DNA of 46,190 nt from VRUE01 sp044867645 (GTDB lineage Bacteria > Actinomycetota > Thermoleophilia > Solirubrobacterales > 70-9), in NCBI GenBank assembly GCA_044867645.1, contig JBIOVI010000061.1, positions 1-46,190 of the forward strand, read 5' to 3'. The notes under the pieces are model-generated. The model was given only the letters and a program-made list of their open reading frames with translations. It was not told where the DNA came from and searched no databases. How positions within the stretch are numbered: the first letter of the stretch is position 1; each line of letters begins with the position of its first letter. Of the stretch, positions 1-7,994 are shown piece by piece. Both the position numbers and the translations under genes were made by a program.

Positions 1-244
1 GTACGAGAGGACCGGGATGAACGTGCCGCTGGTGTATCTGTTGTCCTGCCAAGGGCACCGCAGGTTAGCTACGCACGGAACGGATAACCGCTGAAGGCAT
101 CTAAGCGGGAAGCCGTCCTCGAGATGAGCTCTCCCATCCCCTTGAGGGAGTAAGACCCCTGGTAGACCACCAGGTTGATAGGCCGGCGGTGCAAGTGCAG
201 CGATGCACTCAGCCGACCGGTACTAATGGGTCGAGGGCTTGACG
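1..244 (+). rRNA. rrl: 23S ribosomal RNA, 3' end (partial)
   Basis: The window opens inside the last domain of 23S rRNA. The sarcin-ricin loop (AGTACGAGAGGACCGG; its first A lies before the window) runs into position 1, and the conserved 3' segment with CCGGTACTAATGG lies at about 218-234. The 5' part lies outside the window. The 3' boundary near 244 is estimated from the usual end of domain VI and could be off by several bases. Confidence 0.95.
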
Positions 245-310
245 GATATTTAATTTCTTACCTATGGCCTTGTGCAGTTTTCAAGCTCCACCGGGCCCGG
301 TCTCGCAAAT

Positions 311-430
311 TTCCGGTGGCGCATAGCGAAAGGGAAACACCTCTTCCCATTCCGAACAGAGCAGTTAAGCCTTTCAGCGCCGATGGTACTTGGGGGGCAA
401 CCCCCTGGGAGAGTAGGTCGCCGCCGGTTC
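311..430 (+). rRNA. rrf: 5S ribosomal RNA
   Basis: About 120 nt with the conserved internal CCGAACAGAGCAGTTAAGCC segment of bacterial 5S rRNA (about 351-373). The ends pair: CCGGTGGCG at 313-321 with CGCCGCCGG at 420-428, one G-U pair, forming helix I. It lies about 66 nt behind the 23S end, the usual 23S-5S order. The spacer 245-310 holds no tRNA. Confidence 0.95.
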
Positions 431-440
431 TTCTGACTCA

Positions 441-470
441 GGGCCGCCCGCTGGGCGGCCCTTTGTCGTT
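441..470 (+). terminator. Intrinsic terminator of the rRNA operon
   Basis: A perfect 9-bp GC stem (GGGCCGCCC / GGGCGGCCC) with a 3-nt GCT loop is followed by TTTGTCGTT. It starts 11 nt after the 5S end and closes the rRNA operon. Confidence 0.85.
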
Positions 471-671
471 CTAGGAGTGCGCGGCGAAGCGATCCACTGC
501 CGAGCTCCACGAGCCGGTGCTGCGCAGAGCGCCGGGACGCCGGCGACCCTCGCAGGGCACCGCCGGCCTGTCGACGGGCTCCAGCCCGTACTCGCCGAGG
601 GTTGCGAAGTCGATCACCAGATCCGCGGTGTCAGCCAGCTGGCTGCTGAAGTTCTTCCTTGTATCGAACAT
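471..671 (-). CDS. Small ORF starting inside an SOS box, function unknown
   Basis: A 66-codon ORF whose ATG (669-671) lies within the LexA-box palindrome at 664-679, so it begins Met-Phe-Asp as a direct consequence of the box. I do not recognise the protein. The N-terminal half (MFDTRKNFSSQLADTADLVI) is a plausible amphipathic helix; the C-terminal half is Arg/Pro/Ser-rich and looks like read-through of non-coding sequence. Actinobacterial 13E12-repeat (DUF222/HNH) genes are known to carry SOS boxes near their starts, so this may be the stump of such a gene; that is inference. Its stop overlaps the rRNA terminator region. Whether it is translated is uncertain. Confidence 0.35.
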   Translation of the reverse strand: MFDTRKNFSSQLADTADLVIDFATLGEYGLEPVDRPAVPCEGRRRPGALRSTGSWSSAVDRFAAHS

Positions 672-679
672 AGGTTCGA
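664..679 (-). promoter_or_regulatory. LexA (SOS) box
   Basis: Perfect palindrome TCGAAC-N4-GTTCGA, identical to the published mycobacterial/actinobacterial SOS box consensus. It overlaps the ATG of the minus-strand ORF 471-671. It is the only such palindrome I noticed in the window; dinB at 41295 lacks one. Confidence 0.75.
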
Positions 680-681
680 AT

Positions 682-1689
682 TTACGGTTGTCTTCGGACG
701 GCATCGGATTTCTGCAAGCGGTCTTGCGTGGCATTGCTTACTTTTACCCGTTTTGCAGGGGTTTTAACGTCACCGAAAGCAAGCACCAGCGCCGCAGTCC
801 GCGCCGGTTTCTCGACGTTGGGAGAGTGACCGGCACCCTGGATCAGCTTGGTCTGCACCCCCGGCACAGTGGCGCGGTATTCGGCCAGCCGCTCGGCGGG
901 GTCATCGATTATCTGCTCCTCGGCGCCCATGATCACCAGGAGGGGCTTGCCGCTTGCCGCGACCCGCTCGTCGAGGCCCTCTTCTTCGGCGTAGTCCTCC
1001 GAGTCCCGGGCCGAGCGGTTATAAGCGCTGTAGGTCATCTCATTTACGTCTTCGACGAAAGCGTCCGGCACGTCGAAGCCGGGCGCGAAAGCAACCTCGA
1101 GACCCTTGCGCGTCGCGAAATCGGGCTTGGTCCGCCACAGTGCCTCCCCGATCGCCGGGACGAAGACAAGCTTTGCCAGCAGACCCAGATCGCCTTTTTC
1201 ATGCGTGGGCCCGGTGTCGACGATGACGATCCGATCGACCAACCGCGGCGACCGTTCGGCGAGAGCAACGACGACGCCACCGCCCAGCGAATGACCGACA
1301 ACCTCCGCATCGCTCACGCCAAGTTGTGCCAGCCCCTGAGCGACGAGGTCTGCCTGGTCGGGTATCGAGTAGCCCGAAGTCGGCTTTTCCGAGCCGCCAT
1401 GCCCGCGCAAGTCGACCGCAATCACACGATGCGTGCGATCGAGTAGCGGAATCATCCCGTCCCACCAGTCGATTGCGCAGGTGAAGCAGTGGACCAGGAC
1501 GATCGGCGGGGCGCTGCGTGGCCCGTGTTCGACGACCTGCATTTCCCCGCCCGGGAGCTTCAGTATCCGACCACTGGGCTCGTTCACCTCGGCCGACTTG
1601 GTTTCGTCGCTGACGACCACGGCGTTGACCCCAATCAGGATCGCCAGAACGGCCACGACCCCGATCAAGATCTTCCAGCCCCGTCCCAT
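682..1689 (-). CDS. Membrane-anchored alpha/beta hydrolase
   Basis: 335 aa. Residues 7-27 form a hydrophobic segment (signal anchor), followed by an alpha/beta hydrolase domain. The oxyanion-region motif is HCFT at about 67-70 and the nucleophile elbow is GHSLGGG with Ser134. The catalytic His is in GAGHSPNVEKP near the C-terminus, and an acidic residue in the MGAEEQIIDD stretch is the likely third triad member. The family covers esterases, lipases and epoxide or haloalkane hydrolases; the substrate cannot be read from sequence. It is divergent from murA with a 25-bp shared promoter gap. It probably acts at the outer face of the membrane. Confidence 0.85.
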   Translation of the reverse strand: MGRGWKILIGVVAVLAILIGVNAVVVSDETKSAEVNEPSGRILKLPGGEMQVVEHGPRSAPPIVLVHCFTCAIDWWDGMIPLLDRTHRVIAVDLRGHGGSEKPTSGYSIPDQADLVAQGLAQLGVSDAEVVGHSLGGGVVVALAERSPRLVDRIVIVDTGPTHEKGDLGLLAKLVFVPAIGEALWRTKPDFATRKGLEVAFAPGFDVPDAFVEDVNEMTYSAYNRSARDSEDYAEEEGLDERVAASGKPLLVIMGAEEQIIDDPAERLAEYRATVPGVQTKLIQGAGHSPNVEKPARTAALVLAFGDVKTPAKRVKVSNATQDRLQKSDAVRRQP

Positions 1690-1697
1690 TGCGGAGG

Positions 1698-1704
1698 TAC
1701 CCTA
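1698..1704. promoter_or_regulatory. Shared divergent -10 element (hydrolase / murA)
   Basis: TACCCTA reads TACCCT on the plus strand (11 nt before the murA ATG) and TAGGGT on the minus strand (9 nt before the hydrolase ATG). Both fit the TANNNT -10 pattern and very short or absent leaders. Only one of the two genes could use the box at a time. Confidence 0.4.
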
Positions 1705-1714
1705 GCCGGAACCG

Positions 1715-3013
1715 ATGGAGAAATTCGTCATCCACGGGGGCATGCCCCTCTCGGGCGAGCTGACCGCCGCCGGCAACAAGAACGCCGCGCTGCCGATTCT
1801 CGCCGCCTGCCTTCTCACCGAGGAGGAGCTGCTTCTCCATCGGGTACCGCGAATCCGCGACACCGAAGCGCAGATCGCACTCCTGGAGGGGCTCGGTGTG
1901 AAGGCGTCGTGGGTGGCCGATAACAGCCTGCGCCTATGTGCCGCAGGGGTCTCCGACGTGACCGTGGATGAGGAGCACTCCAACAAGATCCGCGCCTCGT
2001 TCCTGCTTGCCGGTCCGCTGCTAGCGCGGTTCGGCGAGGCGCGAATGCCGCCGCCCGGCGGCGATTTCATCGGCCGGCGGCGGCTCGATGCGCACCTCGA
2101 CGCCTTCGCCGACCTGGGTGCGCGGATCGAGGGCGACCGCTGGATCGAGCTGACCGCACCGACCGGGGGCTTGCGGCCCTGCGCGATCTTCATGGATGAG
2201 CCATCGGTCATGGGTACGGAGAACGCGCTGATGGCGGCAGCGCTGACCCCGGGGCAGACCGAGATTTCCAACGCGGCCAGCGAGCCCCACGTCCAGGACC
2301 TGGCACGCCTCCTGAGCAGCATGGGGGCCGAGGTCACCGGGATCGGCTCCAACGTGATGACCGTCAACGGGCGCGACCGCCTGGGCGGGGCCGAGCACAC
2401 GATCTCGCCCGACCACATCGAGGTCGGCAGCTTCATGGCCCTGGCCGCAGCGACCGGCGGCGAGCTGCGCATCTGCGACGCCGTGCCCGGCGATCTGGTC
2501 ATGGTTCGCCGCCAGTTCCGCCGCCTCGGCCTGGAATCGACGATCGACGGCGACGACGTGGTGGTGCCGCCGGAGCAGCGCCTGCGGATCAAGTCCGACA
2601 TCGGCGATGCGATTCCGAAGATCGAGGACGGGCCCTGGCCGGCCTTCCCGGCGGACCTCACCTCGATCGCCCTCGCCCTCGCCACCCAAGCCGACGGCGA
2701 GATCCTGATCTTCGAGAAGATGTTCGAGAATCGCCTCTTCTTCGTCGACAAGCTGGTCGCGATGGGCGCTCGGATCACGCTGTGCGATCCCCACAGGGCG
2801 ATCGTCAGCGGTCCGAGCCGTCTTCACGGCGAAAGGGTCGAGAGCCCCGACATCAGGGCCGGGATGGCGATGCTCATCGCCGCCCTGGCGGCCGACGGCA
2901 CCTCCGAGATCGGCAACATCCGCCAGATCGATCGTGGCTACGAGGCGATCGAGGAGCGCCTGCGCGGCCTCGGCGCTCGGATTGAACGGGTCTCTGCGGA
3001 GATCCCGGCTTAG
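1715..3013 (+). CDS. murA: UDP-N-acetylglucosamine 1-carboxyvinyltransferase (MurA) with Asp117
   Basis: 432 aa. Transfers enolpyruvate from PEP to UDP-GlcNAc, the first committed step of peptidoglycan synthesis in the cytoplasm. The N-terminal NKNAALPILAA with Lys22-Asn23 and the two-fold EPSP-synthase-like fold are clear. The mobile loop reads PPPGGDFIG: the position of the usual catalytic/fosfomycin-binding Cys115 is Asp117, as in Mycobacterium tuberculosis and Chlamydia. Family knowledge says the Cys-to-Asp form keeps activity but is not alkylated by fosfomycin. It is the only murA in the window and starts a run ahead of the his cluster, with a 36-nt gap to hisZ. Confidence 0.97.
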   Translation: MEKFVIHGGMPLSGELTAAGNKNAALPILAACLLTEEELLLHRVPRIRDTEAQIALLEGLGVKASWVADNSLRLCAAGVSDVTVDEEHSNKIRASFLLAGPLLARFGEARMPPPGGDFIGRRRLDAHLDAFADLGARIEGDRWIELTAPTGGLRPCAIFMDEPSVMGTENALMAAALTPGQTEISNAASEPHVQDLARLLSSMGAEVTGIGSNVMTVNGRDRLGGAEHTISPDHIEVGSFMALAAATGGELRICDAVPGDLVMVRRQFRRLGLESTIDGDDVVVPPEQRLRIKSDIGDAIPKIEDGPWPAFPADLTSIALALATQADGEILIFEKMFENRLFFVDKLVAMGARITLCDPHRAIVSGPSRLHGERVESPDIRAGMAMLIAALAADGTSEIGNIRQIDRGYEAIEERLRGLGARIERVSAEIPA

Positions 3014-3036
3014 CAGGCTTTCCCTCGCCGCTCTCG

Positions 3037-3042
3037 TAAGGT
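3037..3042 (+). promoter_or_regulatory. Leaderless -10 box of the his cluster
   Basis: TAAGGT ends 7 nt before the hisZ ATG, so a transcript starting about 7 nt downstream would begin at the start codon. No Shine-Dalgarno sequence is present in the gap. Confidence 0.45.
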
Positions 3043-3049
3043 CCGTCGG

Positions 3050-4042
3050 ATGATTCATCCGATTCCCCCCGGCACTCGGGACATCCTGCCCGACGAGATG
3101 CGCGAGCTGCGCAGCCTTCACCTCGCGCTGATCGACGTGTTCGAGAGCCGTGGCTACGGCGAGGTGGCCACGCCCGCGATCGAGTACGACGAGGTGCTGG
3201 CGCGCGGTGACGGACGCACCGCCGACTCCGCTTACCGTTTCTTCGACGAGCGTGGTGACCTGCTCGCGCTGCGTTCCGACATGACCGTGCCCATCGCTCG
3301 GCTGGTCGCCTCGCGCTATGCCGGCAGCGAGCCCCCATTGCGCCTCTGCTACCTGGCCAACGCCTTCCGGGCGGTACGTCCCCAGCGCGGCCAGATGCGC
3401 GAGTTCGCACAGGCGGGGGTCGAGCTGATCGGCGCCCCGGCACCCGCCGGCACGGTTGAGGTGGTCGAGGTGCTGGAGGCGGCGCTCGATGCAGCGGGCC
3501 TCAATCGCGCCGTGATCGGCCTCGGCGATGCCGACCTTTTCCGCCAGCTGCTGGCCGAGCTAGGGATCGAGGATGAGGCGCGCGACGCGATCCTCGGACG
3601 CCTGGCGACACATGACCTAGTCGGCCTCGAGGACGAGCTCTCCCAAGCCGGAATCGATGAGGAACAGGTCGCTACCTGTGTCGCCCTCTCACAGCTACGC
3701 GGGGGTCGCGATGTCCTCGACGAGGCTCGTGGCCTGGGTGGCGCCGCGGTCGAGCGGGCCACGGCACGGATCGGCGAGACCTTTGAGGCACTGGAAGAGC
3801 GTGGCGTCGCGGGGCGGGTTCAGGTCGATCTCGGCCTGCTGCGCGACCTCGGCTACTACAGCGGCGCGATCCTCGAGGTCTACGACCCCGCCCTGGGGCA
3901 CGTCCTCGGCGGCGGTGGCCGCTACGACGGCCTACTGAAGCGCTTTGGCATCGACCTACCCGCGGCGGGCTTTGCCCTTTACCTGGAGCGCGTCCACGTC
4001 GCCCAGATGGAGGAGGAGTCGCGAAGAGGGGCCGGGGCATGA
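3050..4042 (+). CDS. hisZ: ATP phosphoribosyltransferase regulatory subunit
   Basis: 330 aa, a HisRS-like paralogue without tRNA-charging function. It starts with the class-II synthetase-like PPGTRDILPDE segment, then RSDMTVPIARLVASRY and the AFRAVRPQRGQMREFAQAGVELIG stretch typical of HisZ. It lacks the C-terminal anticodon-binding domain of true HisRS. It pairs with the short HisG encoded immediately downstream (4-bp ATGA overlap), forming the hetero-octameric ATP-PRT; short HisG needs HisZ for activity and histidine feedback. It is the first his gene and is preceded by a leaderless-type -10 box. Confidence 0.92.
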   Translation: MIHPIPPGTRDILPDEMRELRSLHLALIDVFESRGYGEVATPAIEYDEVLARGDGRTADSAYRFFDERGDLLALRSDMTVPIARLVASRYAGSEPPLRLCYLANAFRAVRPQRGQMREFAQAGVELIGAPAPAGTVEVVEVLEAALDAAGLNRAVIGLGDADLFRQLLAELGIEDEARDAILGRLATHDLVGLEDELSQAGIDEEQVATCVALSQLRGGRDVLDEARGLGGAAVERATARIGETFEALEERGVAGRVQVDLGLLRDLGYYSGAILEVYDPALGHVLGGGGRYDGLLKRFGIDLPAAGFALYLERVHVAQMEEESRRGAGA

Positions 4043-4719
4043 GCGTCGAAGTCGCCGGCACGAGCCAGGCCAAGCCGGACGGGCCGCTGAAGCTGGCGGT
4101 ACCCCGCGGCGCCCTGCTCGATGGCACCCTCGACATCCTTGACGCAGCAGGTATCGACACCGCCGATGCCCGGAGTGAGTCCCGCGCTCTGATCTTTCCG
4201 GGAAAGGAGATCAGCCTGGTGACGATGCGGCCTTCCGATGTGCCCACCTACGTCGAGGCCGGCGCGGCCGATGTCGGCATCACCGGCAAGGACGTGTTGC
4301 TCGAGCAGTCCGACCGGATGGTCTACGAGCTGGTCGACCTCGGTTACGGCCGCTGCCGCATGGTGCTTGCCGGTCGCAAGGGCGACGAGCGGCTCGGCGA
4401 GTCGCAGCGACGCCTCGGGATGATGCGGATCGCGACCAAGTACCCGCGGGTCGCCGAGCGCCACTTCGAGGCGACCGGACGCCAGGTGGAGGTGATCGAG
4501 GTCAAGGGCTCGGTCGAGCTGGCGCCGCTGATCGGGCTCGCCGATGGCATCGTCGACCTCGTCGCCACCGGCCGCACCCTGGAGGAGAACGACCTCGAGG
4601 TGCGCGAGGAGATCGTCGAGTGCACGGCGCGCTTCGTCGCCAACCGCGTCGCCCACAAGCTGCGGGCGGCGGAGATCGACGGGCTGACCGCGAAGCTGAG
4701 GGAGGCGACGGCGCGATGA
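4039..4719 (+). CDS. hisG: ATP phosphoribosyltransferase, short form
   Basis: 226 aa. Condenses ATP with PRPP to phosphoribosyl-ATP, the first step of histidine synthesis. It has the periplasmic-binding-protein-like fold with KLAVPRGALLDGT at about 18-31 and AGAADVGITGKDVL near 75-90. The C-terminal regulatory domain of the long form (about 280-300 aa) is absent, which fits the neighbouring hisZ. The PRPP-binding stretch is ELAPLIGLADGIVDLVATGRTL near the C-terminus. It overlaps both hisZ and hisD by 4 bp, indicating translational coupling. Confidence 0.96.
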   Translation: MSVEVAGTSQAKPDGPLKLAVPRGALLDGTLDILDAAGIDTADARSESRALIFPGKEISLVTMRPSDVPTYVEAGAADVGITGKDVLLEQSDRMVYELVDLGYGRCRMVLAGRKGDERLGESQRRLGMMRIATKYPRVAERHFEATGRQVEVIEVKGSVELAPLIGLADGIVDLVATGRTLEENDLEVREEIVECTARFVANRVAHKLRAAEIDGLTAKLREATAR

Positions 4720-5999
4720 AGGTGCGGCGGTTCGAGTGGGAGGGGGCGAGGAGGACGGCGAAGGCGATCCACGGCTGGGATTCCGAGATGGAGCCGGATG
4801 AGATCGCCAGGAGCGTCCGCGAGATAGGCCAACAGGTCATCGAGGATCGCGACGCCGCCCTGCGCGCGCTTACCGCGCGATTCGACGGCGTCGACCAAGG
4901 ATCGGAATCGCTGCGCATCGGTCGCGAGGAGGCCGATGCCGCGTTGAAGCAAATCGAACCGTCGCTGCGCAAAGCGATGGAGGTCGCCGCGGCGAACATA
5001 ACCGCCGTCGCCGAGGCGCAGGTCAACGACGACACGCGCTTGGTCGAGCTGCCCCAGGGCCACTCCGTGAGAGTTCGCGAGGTGCCGGTTAGCTCTGCCG
5101 GCATCTACGCGCCGGGGGGCCGCGCGGCCTATCCGTCGAGCGTTCTCATGTGCGCCATCCCGGCCCGCGTCGCGGGGGTCGAGCAAATCGCGCTCGTCTC
5201 GCCGCCTGGGAGCGATGGGCGCCCGTCCGAGTCGGTGCTGGCGGCTGCGGCGCTGTGTGAGGTGGATGACATATACGCGGTCGGGGGTGCGCATGCGATC
5301 TTCGCCCTCGCCTTCGGAACCGACACGATCGATCCGGTCGATGTCATCGTCGGCCCGGGTAACGCATGGGTCCAGGAGGCGAAGCGTGCGGTCATCGGCG
5401 TGGTCGGAATCGACTCCTACGCTGGCCCCTCCGAGTTGATGCTGATCGCCGGGCACGACACCGACCCCGAGTGGGCCGCGCTCGACCTCTGCTCCCAGGC
5501 CGAGCACGGCCCGGAGAGCCCGCTGGTCGTTGTCGCCGTCGAGGAGCATGTCCTCGAGGCGATCGCCGTTGCCGCCGAGCGCATCGCGGCCTCGCGGCGC
5601 TCCGTCGAGAACGCGCCGCTGGCGCTGGTGCAGGTGCCCGACCTCGGCGATGCGATCGACCTCGCCAATGCGTTTGCCCCGGAGCACCTCGAGCTGATGG
5701 AGGAGGATGCGGCGCTGCTCGCCGAGCAGATCACCACCGCCGGCTGCGTCTTCGTCGGCCGCTACGGCGCCACCGCCTTCGGCGACTACGTCGCCGGCTC
5801 CAACCACGTGCTTCCGACCGGCTCCAGCGGGCGCTTCTCAAGCCCGCTCGGGCCCGGCACCTTCCGCCGCCGGATCTCCAACGTCGAGATTCCCCCCGCA
5901 GCAGCAGCAGCCTTGGCGCCGCACGTCAACACCCTCGCCCGCGCCGAGGGATTCTCCGTGCACGGCGAGTCAGCGATGATTAGGGCCGAAGGGACTTAG
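4716..5999 (+). CDS. hisD: Histidinol dehydrogenase
   Basis: 427 aa from the ATG that overlaps the hisG stop (ATGA). A longer reading frame extends upstream inside hisG, but the coupled start matches family length. Catalyses the last two steps of histidine synthesis, L-histidinol to L-histidine with NAD and Zn. Diagnostic stretches are SSAGIYAPGGRAAYPSSVLM, AGPSELMLIAG, DLCSQAEHGPESP and the catalytic Glu-His pair in FAPEHLEL. The stop is immediately followed by hisB (2-nt gap). Confidence 0.97.
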   Translation: MKVRRFEWEGARRTAKAIHGWDSEMEPDEIARSVREIGQQVIEDRDAALRALTARFDGVDQGSESLRIGREEADAALKQIEPSLRKAMEVAAANITAVAEAQVNDDTRLVELPQGHSVRVREVPVSSAGIYAPGGRAAYPSSVLMCAIPARVAGVEQIALVSPPGSDGRPSESVLAAAALCEVDDIYAVGGAHAIFALAFGTDTIDPVDVIVGPGNAWVQEAKRAVIGVVGIDSYAGPSELMLIAGHDTDPEWAALDLCSQAEHGPESPLVVVAVEEHVLEAIAVAAERIAASRRSVENAPLALVQVPDLGDAIDLANAFAPEHLELMEEDAALLAEQITTAGCVFVGRYGATAFGDYVAGSNHVLPTGSSGRFSSPLGPGTFRRRISNVEIPPAAAAALAPHVNTLARAEGFSVHGESAMIRAEGT

Positions 6000-6001
6000 C
6001 C

Positions 6002-6592
6002 ATGACCCGAACCGCAAGCAAAGAGCGCAGCACCGCCGAGACGCAGATCAAGCTCTCGCTCGACCTCGACGGGGGGGAGGCGAGCGCCGCGAGCGGCGTC
6101 GGCTTCCTCGACCACATGCTCGACTTGCTCGCGCGCCACGGCAAGTTGGGGCTGACGGTCGAGGCAAGCGGCGACCTCGAGACCGGCGCCCACCACACCG
6201 TCGAGGACGTCGGCATCGTGCTCGGCCAAGCGCTCGACGAGGCGCTGGGCGACCGCTCCGGCATCCGCCGCTACGGCTCGGCGCTGGTGCCGATGGACGA
6301 GTCGCTGGCAGAGTGCGCGATCGACATCTCCGGGCGGCCGCTATGCGTCTTCGAGGCGGACCTGCCAGCAACCTCAATCGCCGGCTTCGACACCGAGCTC
6401 ACCGAGGAGTTCTTCCGCGCCGTCGCCAACGGGGCAAAGCTGACCCTGCACGTGTCGGTCCGCTACGGCACCAACGCGCACCACATGATCGAGGCCTGCT
6501 TCAAGGCCTTCGCGCGCGCGCTGCGGGTCGCCGTCTCGGTCGACCCGGAGGAGCGCGGCGTGCCCTCGACCAAGGGAACCCTGAGCGAATGA
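6002..6592 (+). CDS. hisB: Imidazoleglycerol-phosphate dehydratase
   Basis: 196 aa, a monofunctional enzyme without the histidinol-phosphatase domain found in enteric HisB. Converts IGP to imidazole-acetol phosphate. The Mn-binding histidine clusters are visible: FLDHMLDLLARHG, GAHHTVEDVGIVLG, and NAHHMIEACFKAFARAL. Length and order are standard. Its stop overlaps the hisH start (ATGA). Confidence 0.97.
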   Translation: MTRTASKERSTAETQIKLSLDLDGGEASAASGVGFLDHMLDLLARHGKLGLTVEASGDLETGAHHTVEDVGIVLGQALDEALGDRSGIRRYGSALVPMDESLAECAIDISGRPLCVFEADLPATSIAGFDTELTEEFFRAVANGAKLTLHVSVRYGTNAHHMIEACFKAFARALRVAVSVDPEERGVPSTKGTLSE

Positions 6593-7224
6593 GCGCCCGC
6601 ATCGCAATCCTCGACTACGGGGTCGGAAACCTGCGTTCGGTGGAGAAGGCGCTGGAGCACATCGGCGCGACGGCGACGATCACCAACGACCCCGGCGACG
6701 TTCGCGGCGCGGACGGGCTGATCCTGCCCGGCGTCGGAGCCTTCCCAAAGGCGATGGAGCGGGTACGCGAACTGGGGCTTGACGAGCTGATCGCCGAGCG
6801 CAGCGACGCCGGCGTGCCGATCCTCGGCATCTGCCTCGGCCTGCAGCTCCTCTTCGACTCGACCACCGAGCTGGGCGGAGCTGCCGGGCTCGGCTTGCTC
6901 TCCGGCACGGTCGCCGAGCTGGACGCTCCGGGCCTCAAGATCCCTCACATCGGGTGGTCGCCGGTGCGCTGGGAGAAGCAATCGCGCCTCACCGAGGGAA
7001 TCGAGAGCGAGACCCCGTTCTACCTCGTCCACTCCTTCGCGCCCACCCCGCAGGGAGACGACCTCCTTGGGAGCGCCGCCTACGGCGCCCGCTTTGCCTG
7101 CGCAGCGGAGCGCGACAACGTCTTCGGCGTCCAGTTCCACCCCGAGAAGTCGAGCACGGCGGGCCTGCGCCTGCTCTCCAACTTCGCTGGGGTCTGCTCC
7201 GCCGTGCCGGCATCCGCCGGCTGA
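6589..7224 (+). CDS. hisH: Imidazole glycerol phosphate synthase, glutamine amidotransferase subunit
   Basis: 211 aa from the ATG overlapping the hisB stop; the reading frame is open further upstream but only as a shadow of hisB. Class-I glutaminase supplying ammonia to HisF. It begins IAILDYGVGNLRSV. The nucleophile Cys is in GICLGLQLLF and the His-Glu pair is in VQFHPEKSS. The gap to hisA is 5 nt. Confidence 0.96.
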   Translation: MSARIAILDYGVGNLRSVEKALEHIGATATITNDPGDVRGADGLILPGVGAFPKAMERVRELGLDELIAERSDAGVPILGICLGLQLLFDSTTELGGAAGLGLLSGTVAELDAPGLKIPHIGWSPVRWEKQSRLTEGIESETPFYLVHSFAPTPQGDDLLGSAAYGARFACAAERDNVFGVQFHPEKSSTAGLRLLSNFAGVCSAVPASAG

Positions 7225-7229
7225 CGGCC

Positions 7230-7955
7230 GTGATCCTCTACCCGGCAATCGACATCCGCGGCGGCCAGGCCGTGCGACTGCTGCAGGGCGACTACGAGCG
7301 CGAGACCGCCTACGACGCCGACCCGGTCGACGCGGCGGTGCGTTGGGCCGGCGAAGGCGCGGAGTTCCTGCACGTGGTCGATCTCGACGGAGCAAAGGCG
7401 GGTGAGCCACGAAACCTCGACGCGGTGCGGCGAATCGCGGCGGCCGTCGAGTGTCCGATCCAGGTCGGCGGCGGGCTGCGGGATTCAGGGGCGGTCGCCT
7501 CAGTGCTCAACGCGGGCGCTAAGCGAGTCGTGATCGGGACGGCCGCATTGAAGGACCCCGAGTTCCTCGACGCGACGATCGAGGCACACGGAGATCGCAT
7601 CGTGGTTTCCGTCGATGCACGCGCAGGCCTGGTTGCCGTGGAGGGATGGACCGAAGCAGGTGAGGAGGGAGTGGTCGAGACCGTCGCGGCGCTCGGCGAG
7701 CGCGGTGTGGCGCGCTTTCTCTGCACCGCCATCGAAGTGGACGGGACCATGGAGGGTCCGAACCTCGACGAGCTTTCGCGGATCGCCGCGGCGACGGAGG
7801 CCGAGGTCGTCGCCTCGGGCGGCGTGGGCAACCTAGCCCACCTCGAATCGCTGGCACATGACGCGCCACCCAACCTAGAGGGAGTGATCGTCGGCCGCGC
7901 CCTCTACGAGCGGAAATTCACCGTTGCAGAGGCCATCGCCGCGCTACGCCGGTAG
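7230..7955 (+). CDS. hisA: ProFAR isomerase
   Basis: 241 aa from a GTG start 5 nt after the hisH stop; no ATG in frame fits. TIM-barrel isomerase converting ProFAR to PRFAR. The N-terminal catalytic Asp is in YPAIDIRGGQAVRL; the phosphate-binding half-barrel motifs are IQVGGGLRD and VVASGGVGN. Actinobacteria often carry the dual-substrate PriA (HisA/TrpF) form. Here the segment equivalent to the PriA RGW motif reads VEGW, and the second catalytic region is IEVDGTMEGPN, so a conventional HisA is more likely, though activity on PRA cannot be excluded. Confidence 0.93.
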   Translation: MILYPAIDIRGGQAVRLLQGDYERETAYDADPVDAAVRWAGEGAEFLHVVDLDGAKAGEPRNLDAVRRIAAAVECPIQVGGGLRDSGAVASVLNAGAKRVVIGTAALKDPEFLDATIEAHGDRIVVSVDARAGLVAVEGWTEAGEEGVVETVAALGERGVARFLCTAIEVDGTMEGPNLDELSRIAAATEAEVVASGGVGNLAHLESLAHDAPPNLEGVIVGRALYERKFTVAEAIAALRR

Positions 7956-7982
7956 AGGCCGGCGCTCCGCACCTCCCATGTC

Positions 7983-7988
7983 TACGCT
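7983..7988 (+). promoter_or_regulatory. Leaderless -10 box of hisF
   Basis: TACGCT ends 6 nt before the hisF ATG, in the only sizeable gap (39 nt) inside the his cluster. It suggests an internal promoter giving a leaderless hisF transcript. Confidence 0.45.
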
Positions 7989-7994
7989 TGTCCC

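Noticed and set aside
664..1689. SOS control of the alpha/beta hydrolase by the LexA box at 664-679
   Set aside because: The box lies downstream of the hydrolase stop on the same strand, so it cannot be its promoter operator.
7230..7955. Bifunctional PriA (HisA/TrpF) instead of HisA
   Set aside because: The PriA-type RGW arginine region reads VEGW, so sequence favours a plain HisA.
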